From assembly GCA_028282785.1 (NCBI GenBank), contig JANQHE010000053.1, positions 1-64,000 on the forward strand: 64,000 nucleotides of DNA, in the 5' to 3' direction. Made by a program: the position numbers and the translations under genes. Below, one piece after another: positions 45,999 through 54,079 of this stretch. The DNA comes from Bacteroidales bacterium (GTDB taxonomy: Bacteria; Bacteroidota; Bacteroidia; Bacteroidales; UBA12077). The notes beneath the pieces are model-generated. The model was not told where the DNA came from, did no database searches, and saw nothing but the letters and a program-made list of their open reading frames with translations. The first letter of the stretch is position 1. Each line of letters opens with the position of its first letter.

Positions 45999-46379
45999 TT
46001 ATAAAGAGCCATTTATAACTCTTTTTATACCATGTTTTAATAATGAAACATTAAAATTGATTTATGATCCAAGTTTATAATTGCCTGGTTTCATATAAGT
46101 CAAAGTTTGAGCTAAATGAACATCATTTAATGATTCTACACTTTTAATCTCAATTACAACCTTGTTTTCAACCAAAATATCAATTCGATATCCACATTCA
46201 AGTTTTACTTCTTCAAAAACCAAAGGCATCGGCTTTTCTTTTTGGGTTTTTAACTCTAATTGGATAATTTATTAATTTAAACATTCCTGATATGCGCTTT
46301 ATAACAAACCTGTACCTAATGATTTATGTACTTCGATTGCTGCTCCTACAATTTTATGAGCAATTTCATTCTCTGTCAT
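45999..46379 (-). pseudogene. GxxExxY protein pseudogene with four in-frame TAA codons
   Basis: From an ATG at 46379 one frame of 126 codons can be read to a TAA at 46001-45999, matching the GxxExxY family along its length: MTENEIAHKIVGAAIEVHKS, KEKPMPLVFEEVKLECGYRI, VIEIKSVESLNDVHLAQTL and INFNVSLLKHGIKRVI. It is interrupted by four TAA stops: after GTGLL, two adjacent after QECLN, and after KLGS. Each fits a single-base change from the usual residue (GAA, TAT or TTA to TAA). There are no indels. The family's function is not established. The opposite-strand frame at 45880-46080 is a shadow. Confidence 0.85.
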
Positions 46380-46415
46380 TTTAGATTTTTACTCTAGAAT
46401 AACATATTTAAAGGT

Positions 46416-47294
46416 TTAATTTGAAAGGTTTTCAATGTTTTTAGCAACTTTTTCCATTAACCATCGTGGAGTTGAGGTAGCTCCGCAAACACCAACAGTC
46501 TCAGCATTTACAAACCATTCTTTCTGAAGTTCATCGGCATCGGATACAAAATAAGTATTTGGGTTTTCATCTTTACAAACTTCAAAAAGCATTCTGCCAT
46601 TCGAGCTCTTTTTGCCACTTACAAAAACCACAACATTGTGTTTTTTTACAAATTCACGTAATTGCGGTTCTCTGTGAGAAACTTGCCTGCAAATGGTATC
46701 GTTAGAAATAAATTCAACATCTTCTGTTCCTTGTGTTGAAATCATTCTTTTTTTTATTTCTTTTTGTATTTCATAAAAACCTGCTATACTTTTTGTAGTC
46801 TGTGAGAAAAGATTAATTGGTTTTGAAAAATCAATTTTATTTAGATCTTCCATACCACCAATAACAATAGCCTTACCATTTGTTTGTCCTACTAATCCAT
46901 TCACTTCGGCATGCCCCTCCTTTCCGTAAATTACAACCTGCCCACCCTTACTTAATATATCATCGAATCCTAGTTTAATATTATTTTGAAGTTTCAATAC
47001 CACGGGACACGATGCGTCGATAAGCTGAATATTATTTTTGATTGCAGTTTGGTAAGTTTCCGGAGGTTCACCATGAGCACGTAATAAAACTTTGCAATTT
47101 TTCAAAGTTTTAAACTGTTCATGATCGATAGTAACTAATCCTTTTGCTTTAAGCCTTTCGACCTCAGCACTATTATGTACAATGTCACCCAGGCAATAAA
47201 GCATATCATTACGTTCCAACTCCATCTCTGCGAGTTGGATAGCATTAACTACTCCAAAACAAAATCCAGAATTACTATCAATATCAATTTTCAT
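46416..47294 (-). CDS. ispH: 4-hydroxy-3-methylbut-2-enyl diphosphate reductase
   Basis: The last enzyme of the MEP isoprenoid pathway, which makes IPP and DMAPP. The three Fe-S cysteines are in SGFCFGV (Cys12), DASCPVV (near residue 95) and NDTICRQVSHRE (near residue 200). The proton-relay segment RAHGEPPE is present. The protein is 292 residues. It lies 3 bp after cmk; the porQ-cmk-ispH neighbourhood is typical of Bacteroidota. Confidence 0.95.
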   Translation of the reverse strand: MKIDIDSNSGFCFGVVNAIQLAEMELERNDMLYCLGDIVHNSAEVERLKAKGLVTIDHEQFKTLKNCKVLLRAHGEPPETYQTAIKNNIQLIDASCPVVLKLQNNIKLGFDDILSKGGQVVIYGKEGHAEVNGLVGQTNGKAIVIGGMEDLNKIDFSKPINLFSQTTKSIAGFYEIQKEIKKRMISTQGTEDVEFISNDTICRQVSHREPQLREFVKKHNVVVFVSGKKSSNGRMLFEVCKDENPNTYFVSDADELQKEWFVNAETVGVCGATSTPRWLMEKVAKNIENLSN

Positions 47295-47297
47295 AAC

Positions 47298-48002
47298 TTA
47301 GCTAATCCGTTCCTTTACTAAACCAACAATCCAGTCTAATTGTTCTTGACGATTCATGTTACTATTATCTAACTCAACTGAATCTACTGCTTTTTTCAGT
47401 GGACTTTCTTCGCGGGTTTCATCTATATGGTCTCTTTTCTTTACGTTTTCGAGAATCTCATCAAAACTTACATTAACATTCTTTTCTTTTAATTCCAGAA
47501 ATCTCCTTTCAGCTCGTACCTTTGCATCTGCATTCATAAAAATTTTCAGTTCGGCATTTGGAAATACAACAGTTCCAATATCGCGCCCATCCATAACAAT
47601 GCCTTTTTCTCTTCCCATTTCTTGTTGAAAATTAACCATCTTTTCTCTTACGAATCCATATTTACTAATGAAACTAACATTGTCGGAGACTTCCATTTCT
47701 CGAATTTCGTCTTCTACATTTTCATTATTTAAGTAAGTTTCCTGCCTGTTTTTTTCTGAATTATATTTAAAATTTATATGAACTTGATTAATCAAACTAC
47801 GAAGCTTTTCTTCATCTACTTGATGACTTTTCGGATCAATTATGTTATTTCGAATTGCAAATAAGGTAACTGCACGATACATTGCTCCACTGTCAATGTA
47901 TTTATAATCAAGAATTTTTGCTATCTCTTTAGCAAGTGTACTTTTGCCGGAAGATGAATAACCATCAATTGCAATTATTATTTTCTTATCAGTTTGAAGC
48001 AT
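47298..48002 (-). CDS. cmk: Cytidylate kinase
   Basis: Phosphorylates CMP and dCMP. Walker A is AIDGYSSSGKST and the CMP-binding DGRDIGTVVFP and the R-x-x-R lid (AERRFLEL) are present. The frame is open back to an ATG at 48044, but the perfect promoter at 48021-48052 lies inside that extension. The ATG at 48002 (MLQTDKKI), preceded by AAAGG, is therefore the likely start, giving 234 residues. ispH follows after 3 bp. Confidence 0.94.
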   Translation of the reverse strand: MLQTDKKIIIAIDGYSSSGKSTLAKEIAKILDYKYIDSGAMYRAVTLFAIRNNIIDPKSHQVDEEKLRSLINQVHINFKYNSEKNRQETYLNNENVEDEIREMEVSDNVSFISKYGFVREKMVNFQQEMGREKGIVMDGRDIGTVVFPNAELKIFMNADAKVRAERRFLELKEKNVNVSFDEILENVKKRDHIDETREESPLKKAVDSVELDNSNMNRQEQLDWIVGLVKERIS

Positions 48003-48020
48003 CCTTTTTAATTTGAACAT

Positions 48021-48052
48021 CAAAGGTAAATCCAAAAAAAACATTTGGCAAA
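48021..48052 (-). promoter_or_regulatory. Promoter of the cmk-ispH operon
   Basis: On the minus strand TTTG (48052-48049), exactly 20 bp, then TACCTTTG (48028-48021), a full match to the Bacteroidota -33/-7 consensus. It sits 19 bp before the chosen cmk ATG and decides that start. Confidence 0.7.
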
Positions 48053-48093
48053 TATTAAATAGAAGTTGCCAAAAGCATTAAATTCATTTTCAG

Positions 48094-48142
48094 AAAATCA
48101 ATACTCCCCTGTTTGCCGACAGGCTGGCTTTAGGGTTTGGGG
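48094..48142. repeat. REP-like element (copy B of the dispersed family)
   Basis: AAAATCAATACTCCCCTG, a CCTGT/ACAGG hairpin (48108-48112 and 48119-48123), then CTTTAGGGTTTGGGG. It aligns along its length with 7961-8018, including the flanks of the hairpin. It lies between porQ and the cmk promoter. Confidence 0.7.
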
Positions 48143-48189
48143 TTATAAGTAACAGAAGATCTAAAAAACTAACTTTTCGACTTTTCTAT

Positions 48190-49233
48190 TTATAAATTCT
48201 TCTTAAAACTATTCAGGTTGGTTGAAATGGAAAAATGATCCGAAGCTCCTGCCAGATGATAGGTAGCTCTACCATAATTTATATGGAATTTGGATATTTT
48301 AACTCCAAACCCCCACGAAAATCCTATGGTAGATGTTTTTGATTCAATTAACATTTCCTGTCTTCTTCTGTAGTTGTATCCGGCACGAACATAAAAATTA
48401 TTAATTGGATTGAATTCAATTCCAAGAATAACATGACGCATAAATTGATCAGCAATTTTATCGATAGTAGATTGAGATTCTTCACTAGCTGCCGGGTCTA
48501 AAACTACATCTTCATTTTGTGGTTTATCATAAGTTAGGTCCCAGGTTTCAAGGTGATCAAAAGTAACTGTAAATAAAAATGGAGCATGCCTGAGCTTTTG
48601 TGAGATCCCTAACTGAATATTAAATGGTAACGACTCTCTTTGATCAGTATAAGCTTTTAATTGTGTTCCTACATTTTTAATAACAAGTGCTGCTGTAAAT
48701 AAACTGCGCGGTTTATTATAAACTACGCCAAAATCAGCTGCAATGCCATAAGATGTATATTTTTCGAGTGTTGAGATTATAGGTTTAACATTAACACCAA
48801 CTCGAAAAGAACTATCTACGGCTCTTGAATAGATCAAGTTTATAGCATATTCAGCTGCTTTGAATTCGCCGGTTATAATACCTTTTTCATCTGCCGCAAT
48901 GAATTTACCATAATTTATATAATGAATTCCGCCTGAAAAAGTTCCATAATTACTAATGTTTGAAGCATAAGAAGCATAGCCATAGTTAACATCAGTAAAA
49001 TAATTAACATAGTTTAAAGCTAACTCCTGGTTCATATTTGGATTTAATAAAGCAGGATTATGATAGGTTAGGTTATAGTCATTATCATTAATAGCAATTA
49101 CATCGCCTCCAAATGATGCCACTCTTGCAGAATTGATCAAATTCAAGAAATCATAGGTATGAGTACCCCCAATTTGCCCAAATAATGGTACTGTAAGCAA
49201 AGTAGCAATGACTATGACCTGAACTTTTTTCAT
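48190..49233 (-). CDS. porQ: Type IX secretion system protein PorQ
   Basis: A 347-residue outer-membrane barrel of the PorV/PorQ group, with a signal peptide (1-19) and the N-terminal segment GGTHTYDFLNLINSARVASFGGD characteristic of PorQ. It continues with alternating strands (NLTYHNPALLN, YGTFSGGIHYINYGKF, FYVRAGYNYRRRQEM) and ends with SISTNLNSF. PorQ works with PorU/PorZ in anchoring and processing T9SS cargo at the cell surface. It precedes cmk, and the exported redoxin at 29531 is a cargo candidate of the same system. Confidence 0.9.
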   Translation of the reverse strand: MKKVQVIVIATLLTVPLFGQIGGTHTYDFLNLINSARVASFGGDVIAINDNDYNLTYHNPALLNPNMNQELALNYVNYFTDVNYGYASYASNISNYGTFSGGIHYINYGKFIAADEKGIITGEFKAAEYAINLIYSRAVDSSFRVGVNVKPIISTLEKYTSYGIAADFGVVYNKPRSLFTAALVIKNVGTQLKAYTDQRESLPFNIQLGISQKLRHAPFLFTVTFDHLETWDLTYDKPQNEDVVLDPAASEESQSTIDKIADQFMRHVILGIEFNPINNFYVRAGYNYRRRQEMLIESKTSTIGFSWGFGVKISKFHINYGRATYHLAGASDHFSISTNLNSFKKNL

Positions 49234-49311
49234 TGGGTAAAAATAATGAAATTACCATATGATCCGGAATATTTGATCATATTAAGTTTAAACGAACAAT
49301 CAGTATTCTTA

Positions 49312-50391
49312 TTATTCGTGATTTAAATGTGCAAGAAATTTTTGTTCCGCACTGTCAACCCATTTTTTAAAGACAGAATTATCGGTACTATGGTTTGGAA
49401 TATAATTAAGAAGTTTGGTTAAATCAAATTCGTCGCTCCAAATTCCGGCTCCGCTTATCTTAGCATCAATAGCATTACATTTCTGTTCAAAATGTCCTTC
49501 AGTTGGAACCATCATAATTGGTTTGCCTAAATACATGGCTTCACAAATTGATTCGAAACCTGCTGTACTGGCATAAGCTTTGCAACGACTCATATAATCC
49601 AAAAATTTCACATCATTAATTTTATGAAATACCAGGTTCTTATGAATTACTGTTTCTTCGTCGGCCTCTTTTTTATCCCAAAAGAAATATACTTTCGTAC
49701 CAACATGTGATTTATGCCAGTCCATAATTTCTTTTGCATAACCTTGGTTTAACATATAACCATGGATAAATCCTTCGTTTCTTGGTTCTAATTCTAAAAC
49801 ACTATCACGAAGTAATGGAGGAACAACATAAATTTTCTTTTTGGGCTGGTTTTCCATTTGTCGAAAAGAAAGTGCCAGAAATTTATCTGCTCTAAATGAT
49901 GTAATTAAGGTGTTAATTTTTAAAAGAAAACGATCGAATTTATGACCTTTTGGAAAAGGAAATTCTGAATGGTTTAATAAATATTGATGTCCTATGCAAT
50001 AGAATGGAATTTTTGGATTATTAAAAAAGTAAAAAAGTCCACCCAAAAGATCATAAAAATTAATGATTACATCTGGTTTTTCATCTTTTACTACTGATTT
50101 TATTTGTCGTAAACTTTTAAGGTATCTTCTAAAATGTAATAAATTGATTATAATAGATTTAGCAATCTTAATCCTTTTGTTTTTTTTGCCAACAACAAAA
50201 TTTGGACTATTAACAGGGTGAACCTTGGTCCGGATTTTCTCAAAAAAGAAAGAAGGGATCTCACGTTTTGAACTTTTCCCAATGATAACAGATGTAACTT
50301 CATGCCCATTTTGGGCAAGCATGTTTCGTAAACTTATTGCTTGAGTCATATGTCCACGACCTTCGCCCTGGACTATAAAAAGATATTTCAT
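49312..50391 (-). CDS. MurG-like (GT28-related) glycosyltransferase
   Basis: A 359-residue GT-B-fold glycosyltransferase. The N-terminal segment QGEGRGHMTQAISLRNML and the C-terminal nucleotide-sugar-binding region STAGFESICEAMYLGKPIMMVP with the following EGHFEQKCNA resemble MurG/MGD-type enzymes and UDP-sugar transferases. Substrates are unknown. It lies 7 bp after an LpxH-like phosphatase gene, and a lipid kinase gene is divergent next to both, so a glycolipid role is plausible. Confidence 0.83.
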   Translation of the reverse strand: MKYLFIVQGEGRGHMTQAISLRNMLAQNGHEVTSVIIGKSSKREIPSFFFEKIRTKVHPVNSPNFVVGKKNKRIKIAKSIIINLLHFRRYLKSLRQIKSVVKDEKPDVIINFYDLLGGLFYFFNNPKIPFYCIGHQYLLNHSEFPFPKGHKFDRFLLKINTLITSFRADKFLALSFRQMENQPKKKIYVVPPLLRDSVLELEPRNEGFIHGYMLNQGYAKEIMDWHKSHVGTKVYFFWDKKEADEETVIHKNLVFHKINDVKFLDYMSRCKAYASTAGFESICEAMYLGKPIMMVPTEGHFEQKCNAIDAKISGAGIWSDEFDLTKLLNYIPNHSTDNSVFKKWVDSAEQKFLAHLNHE

Positions 50392-50398
50392 TGGGTAT

Positions 50399-51226
50399 TT
50401 AAGCTATTTTGGTTTTTATCATGTTAGGCAAAACAAACTCAGCCTTTTTAACTTTTTCCTTTTGTGGAGGTATTTCTTCTTTTACCAAATCATTATAATA
50501 TAGGATCTCCCATCTTCCATCATAATGCTCAACAAGTGCACTTAATGATTCTACCCAGTCGCCGGAATTTAAATATGTGATTCCATTATAATCCCGAATA
50601 TCAGGATGATGTATATGGCCACATATAACACCATCACAATTTCTTGATTTGGCAAGCTTTACTAACTCTTGTTCAAAGCTTGATATATACGAAACGGCTG
50701 TCTTTACTCGTTGTTTAATGTCTTGAGATAAAGAATAATATGGAAGTCCGCGTTTTAGCCTGCGGTTATTATAAACTTTATTTAGCCAAAGTAAAAATGT
50801 ATATCCAACGTCACCCAATTTAGCCAACCATTTAAGATTAGTTGTAATTGTATCAAAAACATCACCGTGAAGTACATAGTAATTTTTACCATTACTTTTA
50901 TGAAGATAATCTTTCCGGATAGTTAGATTACCGATTGTAAGCGGCATCATATTATCTAAGAAATCATCGTGGTTTCCACGTATATATATTACTTCAGTAT
51001 TAAATTTATCTATCATTTTTATTAAGACCTTAAAAAAACGAGTGTGTTTTTTCTTCCATTTACCATTCTTTTTAAGTCTCCAGCCGTCTACAATATCACC
51101 ATTTAAGATAAGTTTATCGCATGTATTGCTTTTTAGGAATCTTACCAATTCTTTTGCCTTTGAAGCTTTTGTTCCTAAATGAACATCCGATATTACAATG
51201 GTTTTAAAATGGTTCGGTTTAATCAT
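50399..51226 (-). CDS. UDP-2,3-diacylglucosamine diphosphatase-like metallophosphatase
   Basis: A 275-residue calcineurin-like phosphoesterase with the full metal-binding set: DVHLG (residue 14), NGDIVDGW, RGNHDD, VLHGDVFD and GHIHHPD. It is close to the LpxH/LpxH2-type group that hydrolyses UDP-diacylglucosamine to lipid X in lipid A synthesis. It is longer than LpxH (about 240 residues) and lacks signal or membrane segments. Another true LpxH elsewhere in the genome cannot be excluded, so this may act on a different lipid-linked phosphate. It precedes the glycosyltransferase gene by 7 bp. Confidence 0.83.
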   Translation of the reverse strand: MIKPNHFKTIVISDVHLGTKASKAKELVRFLKSNTCDKLILNGDIVDGWRLKKNGKWKKKHTRFFKVLIKMIDKFNTEVIYIRGNHDDFLDNMMPLTIGNLTIRKDYLHKSNGKNYYVLHGDVFDTITTNLKWLAKLGDVGYTFLLWLNKVYNNRRLKRGLPYYSLSQDIKQRVKTAVSYISSFEQELVKLAKSRNCDGVICGHIHHPDIRDYNGITYLNSGDWVESLSALVEHYDGRWEILYYNDLVKEEIPPQKEKVKKAEFVLPNMIKTKIA

Positions 51227-51392
51227 TGTGCTTTTTATTTCGAAGTAATGACGGTCAATTTAAGGGATTGTTATTACACGATTAAGAAATTGAAAATTCT
51301 ATATTTAGTGTTAAGGTATTGTTAATAGGGGAATTACAAAGTATTAGTTTAAATAAGTTTACGTTTTTCTTTTTTATAAGGTGGTTCTAATA

Positions 51393-51400
51393 TATTTTTG
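51393..51400 (+). promoter_or_regulatory. Putative -7 element of the lipid kinase gene
   Basis: TATTTTTG, a perfect -7 match, 31 bp before the ATG at 51432; the -33 half is weak. The 205-bp divergent space also must hold the phosphatase promoter, which I cannot place. Confidence 0.35.
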
Positions 51401-51431
51401 AAAACATAGAAAGAATTTTGTGTAGAGTGCG

Positions 51432-52316
51432 ATGAAAGAAAAACTATTATTTGTTATAAATCCCATTTCAGGGAATAAACCCAAAGAATTTATAATAGAT
51501 TTAATTGAAGAAAAATTCAATGAAGATCGTTATAAAACAAAGATTATTTTTACACGTTTTGCCGGCGAAGCAACGCAAATTGTAAAAAAGTATTCAAAGA
51601 AAGAATATAAAAAAGTTATAGCAGTAGGAGGTGATGGAACGGTAAATGAGGTAGCTTCTGCAATAGCAGATACCGATGCTGTATTGGGTATAGTTCCTTT
51701 TGGTTCGGGTAATGGTTTAGCCCGCCATTTAAAAATACCTTTAAAACCTGAAAAAGCGCTTGATCTTATAAAGACAGGAAATAAAAGAAAAATTGATTAT
51801 GGAAAGATCAATGATCAAAAATTCTTTTGTACCACAGGTGTTGGTTTTGATGCTCATATAGGACACCTTTTTGATAAAATGGAAGGTCGTGGATTTTCAA
51901 ATTATGTGAAGGCTACGGTATCTGAGTTTAGAAGATATAAACCTAAGAGATATGAAATATCCATGAATGGGACAACCATTATGCGTGATGCTTTTCTCAT
52001 AACTTTTGCAAATGCTTCTCAATATGGTAATAATGCTCACATAGCGCCAAAAGCTGATATTCAGGATGGTAAACTGGAAGTTGCTATTATGCGTTCATTT
52101 CCGTTAATTACAGCTCCGGGAATTGGGGCAAGATTATTCCTTAAAAACATTGATAAAAGTATTTATCTGGAAACGTATAGTTGTAAAAGCATTATTGTCA
52201 AGAGAAAATCTCCTGATGTAATTCATTATGATGGGGAGCCTGGCGAAATGGGAAAAATATTAAATGTTAAAATAGTAGAAGAGGGGTTAAATGTTTTTGT
52301 TAACCAGCTTCTTTAA
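51432..52316 (+). CDS. Diacylglycerol/sphingosine kinase-like lipid kinase
   Basis: A 294-residue DAGK-catalytic-domain protein. The nucleotide-binding motif GGDGTVNEVASAI is near residue 74, PFGSGNGLARHL near residue 98, and the C-terminal beta-sandwich includes HIAPKADIQDGKLEV and HYDGEPGE. It is of the YegS/BmrU/DgkB type, which phosphorylates diacylglycerol, ceramide or other lipids with ATP. It stands alone, divergent from the phosphatase-glycosyltransferase pair. Confidence 0.9.
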   Translation: MKEKLLFVINPISGNKPKEFIIDLIEEKFNEDRYKTKIIFTRFAGEATQIVKKYSKKEYKKVIAVGGDGTVNEVASAIADTDAVLGIVPFGSGNGLARHLKIPLKPEKALDLIKTGNKRKIDYGKINDQKFFCTTGVGFDAHIGHLFDKMEGRGFSNYVKATVSEFRRYKPKRYEISMNGTTIMRDAFLITFANASQYGNNAHIAPKADIQDGKLEVAIMRSFPLITAPGIGARLFLKNIDKSIYLETYSCKSIIVKRKSPDVIHYDGEPGEMGKILNVKIVEEGLNVFVNQLL

Positions 52317-52445
52317 AATCAAGTTAGAAAATTTGTTTTTCCTCAGTTATTCGCTTTGCTCGTGAGACCACTTCGCTAAGTTGAAGAAAGAACCAAAATC
52401 AATAATGATAGTTCTGCATTAATTAAGAAGTATTCTGGGCATCAC

Positions 52446-52497
52446 TGCCTAGCCTGCCTGCCTGCAAGACAGGAGACCGGAGGGTGATTTTCTGAAA
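52446..52497. repeat. Degenerate REP-like element (likely copy C, inverted)
   Basis: On the minus strand the segment CAGAAAATCACCCTCC..., a CCTG-rich hairpin and GCAGGCAGGCAGGC resemble copies A and B in the order AAAATCA-C-run-hairpin. The plus strand shows three consecutive CCTG units in AGCCTGCCTGCCTGC. It lies in the 219-bp space between the convergent lipid kinase and ykgJ-type genes; nothing else was seen there. Confidence 0.5.
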
Positions 52498-52535
52498 CTT
52501 TTCTTTGCCATCCCCCAAAAGTTTATGATCTTATT

Positions 52536-53048
52536 TTATATAATTTCTATTTTTCTTTCTTTTAACTTATCTACAGCATCAAATACAGCCGGACAAACTT
52601 CAGTATTTTTTAAAGTTAGGTTTAAAATTTGATAAAATCTTTTACGATCAAGATGAGGGTACTCTCTACAAGCTTTTGGGCGATTTTCATAAGCCATACA
52701 ATAATTATCGGGCATTAGAAATGGACATGGAGTTTTCTGAAAAACATAATCTCCTTCATTATCCACATATAAATATTTATCCACAAACTGAGAAGGTTTC
52801 ATTTTGAAATGTTTTGCCAATCGTTCTACATCTTTATCGTACAAAGTCGGGCTTATTGATTTACAACAGTTGGCACATTCAAGACAATCAATATGTTTAA
52901 AAACTTCGTTATGAAGTTCCAGCATTATTTTATCCAGATTTTTAGGTTTCTTTTTACGAATCTTTTCGAAAAATACCTTTGTTTCCGGTTTTAAATCAAG
53001 CGCCCTATTTTTTAATTCAAATAATGATATTTTATCTAAAACACCCAT
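52536..53048 (-). CDS. YkgJ family cysteine-cluster protein
   Basis: A 170-residue protein with the motif C-x2-C-x2-CC (Cys55, Cys58, Cys61, Cys62) and further cysteines in TPCPFL, YCMAYENRPKACREYP and EVCPAVF, a pattern suited to Zn or Fe-S binding. The family has no settled function. Its ATG shares one base with the stop of the EamA transporter gene upstream, so they form a coupled pair. Confidence 0.88.
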   Translation of the reverse strand: MGVLDKISLFELKNRALDLKPETKVFFEKIRKKKPKNLDKIMLELHNEVFKHIDCLECANCCKSISPTLYDKDVERLAKHFKMKPSQFVDKYLYVDNEGDYVFQKTPCPFLMPDNYCMAYENRPKACREYPHLDRKRFYQILNLTLKNTEVCPAVFDAVDKLKERKIEII

Positions 53049-53971
53049 TATTCAGTTGGTTTGATGTAAGATCGGGGTTTATCCTTTAAACCGTTTATTT
53101 TTATTTGCGACAGGAACAATCCTCCAATAACCAGTAAAATACCGGTAATTTTATTAATGTTAAGAATTTCGTCTAAAACAAAATATGCAATAATTGCTGT
53201 AATTACCGGAATCAAGTTAGTAAAAGCATTTGCTTTTCCAACTCCAATTCTTTGAATAGAAAAAGTGAAGAATATAAAAGCAAAAGATGATCCGAAGATT
53301 GCCAACTCAAGCAAAGGAATCCACGCTTCTGATGAAAATCCTGTTTGTTTAAATTCCGGGAAATCAATAATAAAAAATAAAGGTGCAAAAAGAAATATTC
53401 CAATAAAGTTATGATAAGTAACAATAGTTGTTGGATTATATCTTGATGCAAGTTTTTTAAGAACTAAAGTATAACCTATTGCAGCAGCTACAGCGAACCA
53501 TAACATTCCTAAACCAAAAAAAGAAGCTTCAGCTGTTTCCTGGTTATTAAAAATTACCAATCCTACACCGATGATCGACACCAAAATTCCTATTGAATTC
53601 ATTTTGGTTATTTTTTCTTTAAGAAAATAGGATGAAGTAAATGATGTGAATAAAGGAATGGTAGCAATAATTACTGCAGTTAGGGTAGATGATACATATT
53701 TAATACCATAACTCTCACCAATGAAATATAAAAAAGGATTAAATATGGATACAAGAATAAAATATCTTAGGTCACCTTTCTGTATTTTTTGCAATCTTTT
53801 TAAAGGATACATCAATAAAAACAGAAATACCGAAGAGATAATTAACCTAAAGAAAACTACTGTTATTGGGTTATAGAAATCGTATACTTTTTTATACCAA
53901 ATAAAAGTATAACTCCAGAATAACATGGCTAAAAATACAGAAATGTATGCAATCAAGTTTCCTTTTTTCAT
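53048..53971 (-). CDS. EamA/DMT family transporter
   Basis: A 307-residue membrane protein with two EamA repeats of five helices each (about 5-140 and 150-295). Recognisable pieces include MLFWSYTFIWYKKVY, SSTLTAVIIATIPLFT and the second-repeat AFTNLIPVITAIIAYFVLDE. Members export metabolites or amino acids; the substrate cannot be told. It is coupled to the YkgJ-type gene. Confidence 0.9.
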   Translation of the reverse strand: MKKGNLIAYISVFLAMLFWSYTFIWYKKVYDFYNPITVVFFRLIISSVFLFLLMYPLKRLQKIQKGDLRYFILVSIFNPFLYFIGESYGIKYVSSTLTAVIIATIPLFTSFTSSYFLKEKITKMNSIGILVSIIGVGLVIFNNQETAEASFFGLGMLWFAVAAAIGYTLVLKKLASRYNPTTIVTYHNFIGIFLFAPLFFIIDFPEFKQTGFSSEAWIPLLELAIFGSSFAFIFFTFSIQRIGVGKANAFTNLIPVITAIIAYFVLDEILNINKITGILLVIGGLFLSQIKINGLKDKPRSYIKPTE

Positions 53972-54050
53972 TTCATTTATTCTCTAAATCCGGGCGCAAG
54001 TTATAATAATTTATTATGAAATATGTAATTCTTAAATCTATTTTATTAGT

Positions 54051-54058
54051 TAGCTTTG
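54051..54058 (+). promoter_or_regulatory. Putative -7 element of the M20 amidohydrolase gene
   Basis: TAGCTTTG, a perfect TAnnTTTG match, 21 bp before the ATG at 54080; the -33 half is weak. Confidence 0.4.
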
Positions 54059-54079
54059 TAAACTTTAATAAGCTTTTAT

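Noticed and set aside
45880-46080. 66-codon plus-strand frame between PriA and the GxxExxY remnant
   Set aside because: It lies antisense to the 5' end of priA and to the pseudogene, which explains the open frame; the protein has no family resemblance.
52759-52785. Two TTATCCACA sequences resembling DnaA boxes
   Set aside because: Both lie inside the YkgJ gene, where they encode part of the conserved protein; there is no AT-rich unwinding region or further boxes, so this is not an origin.
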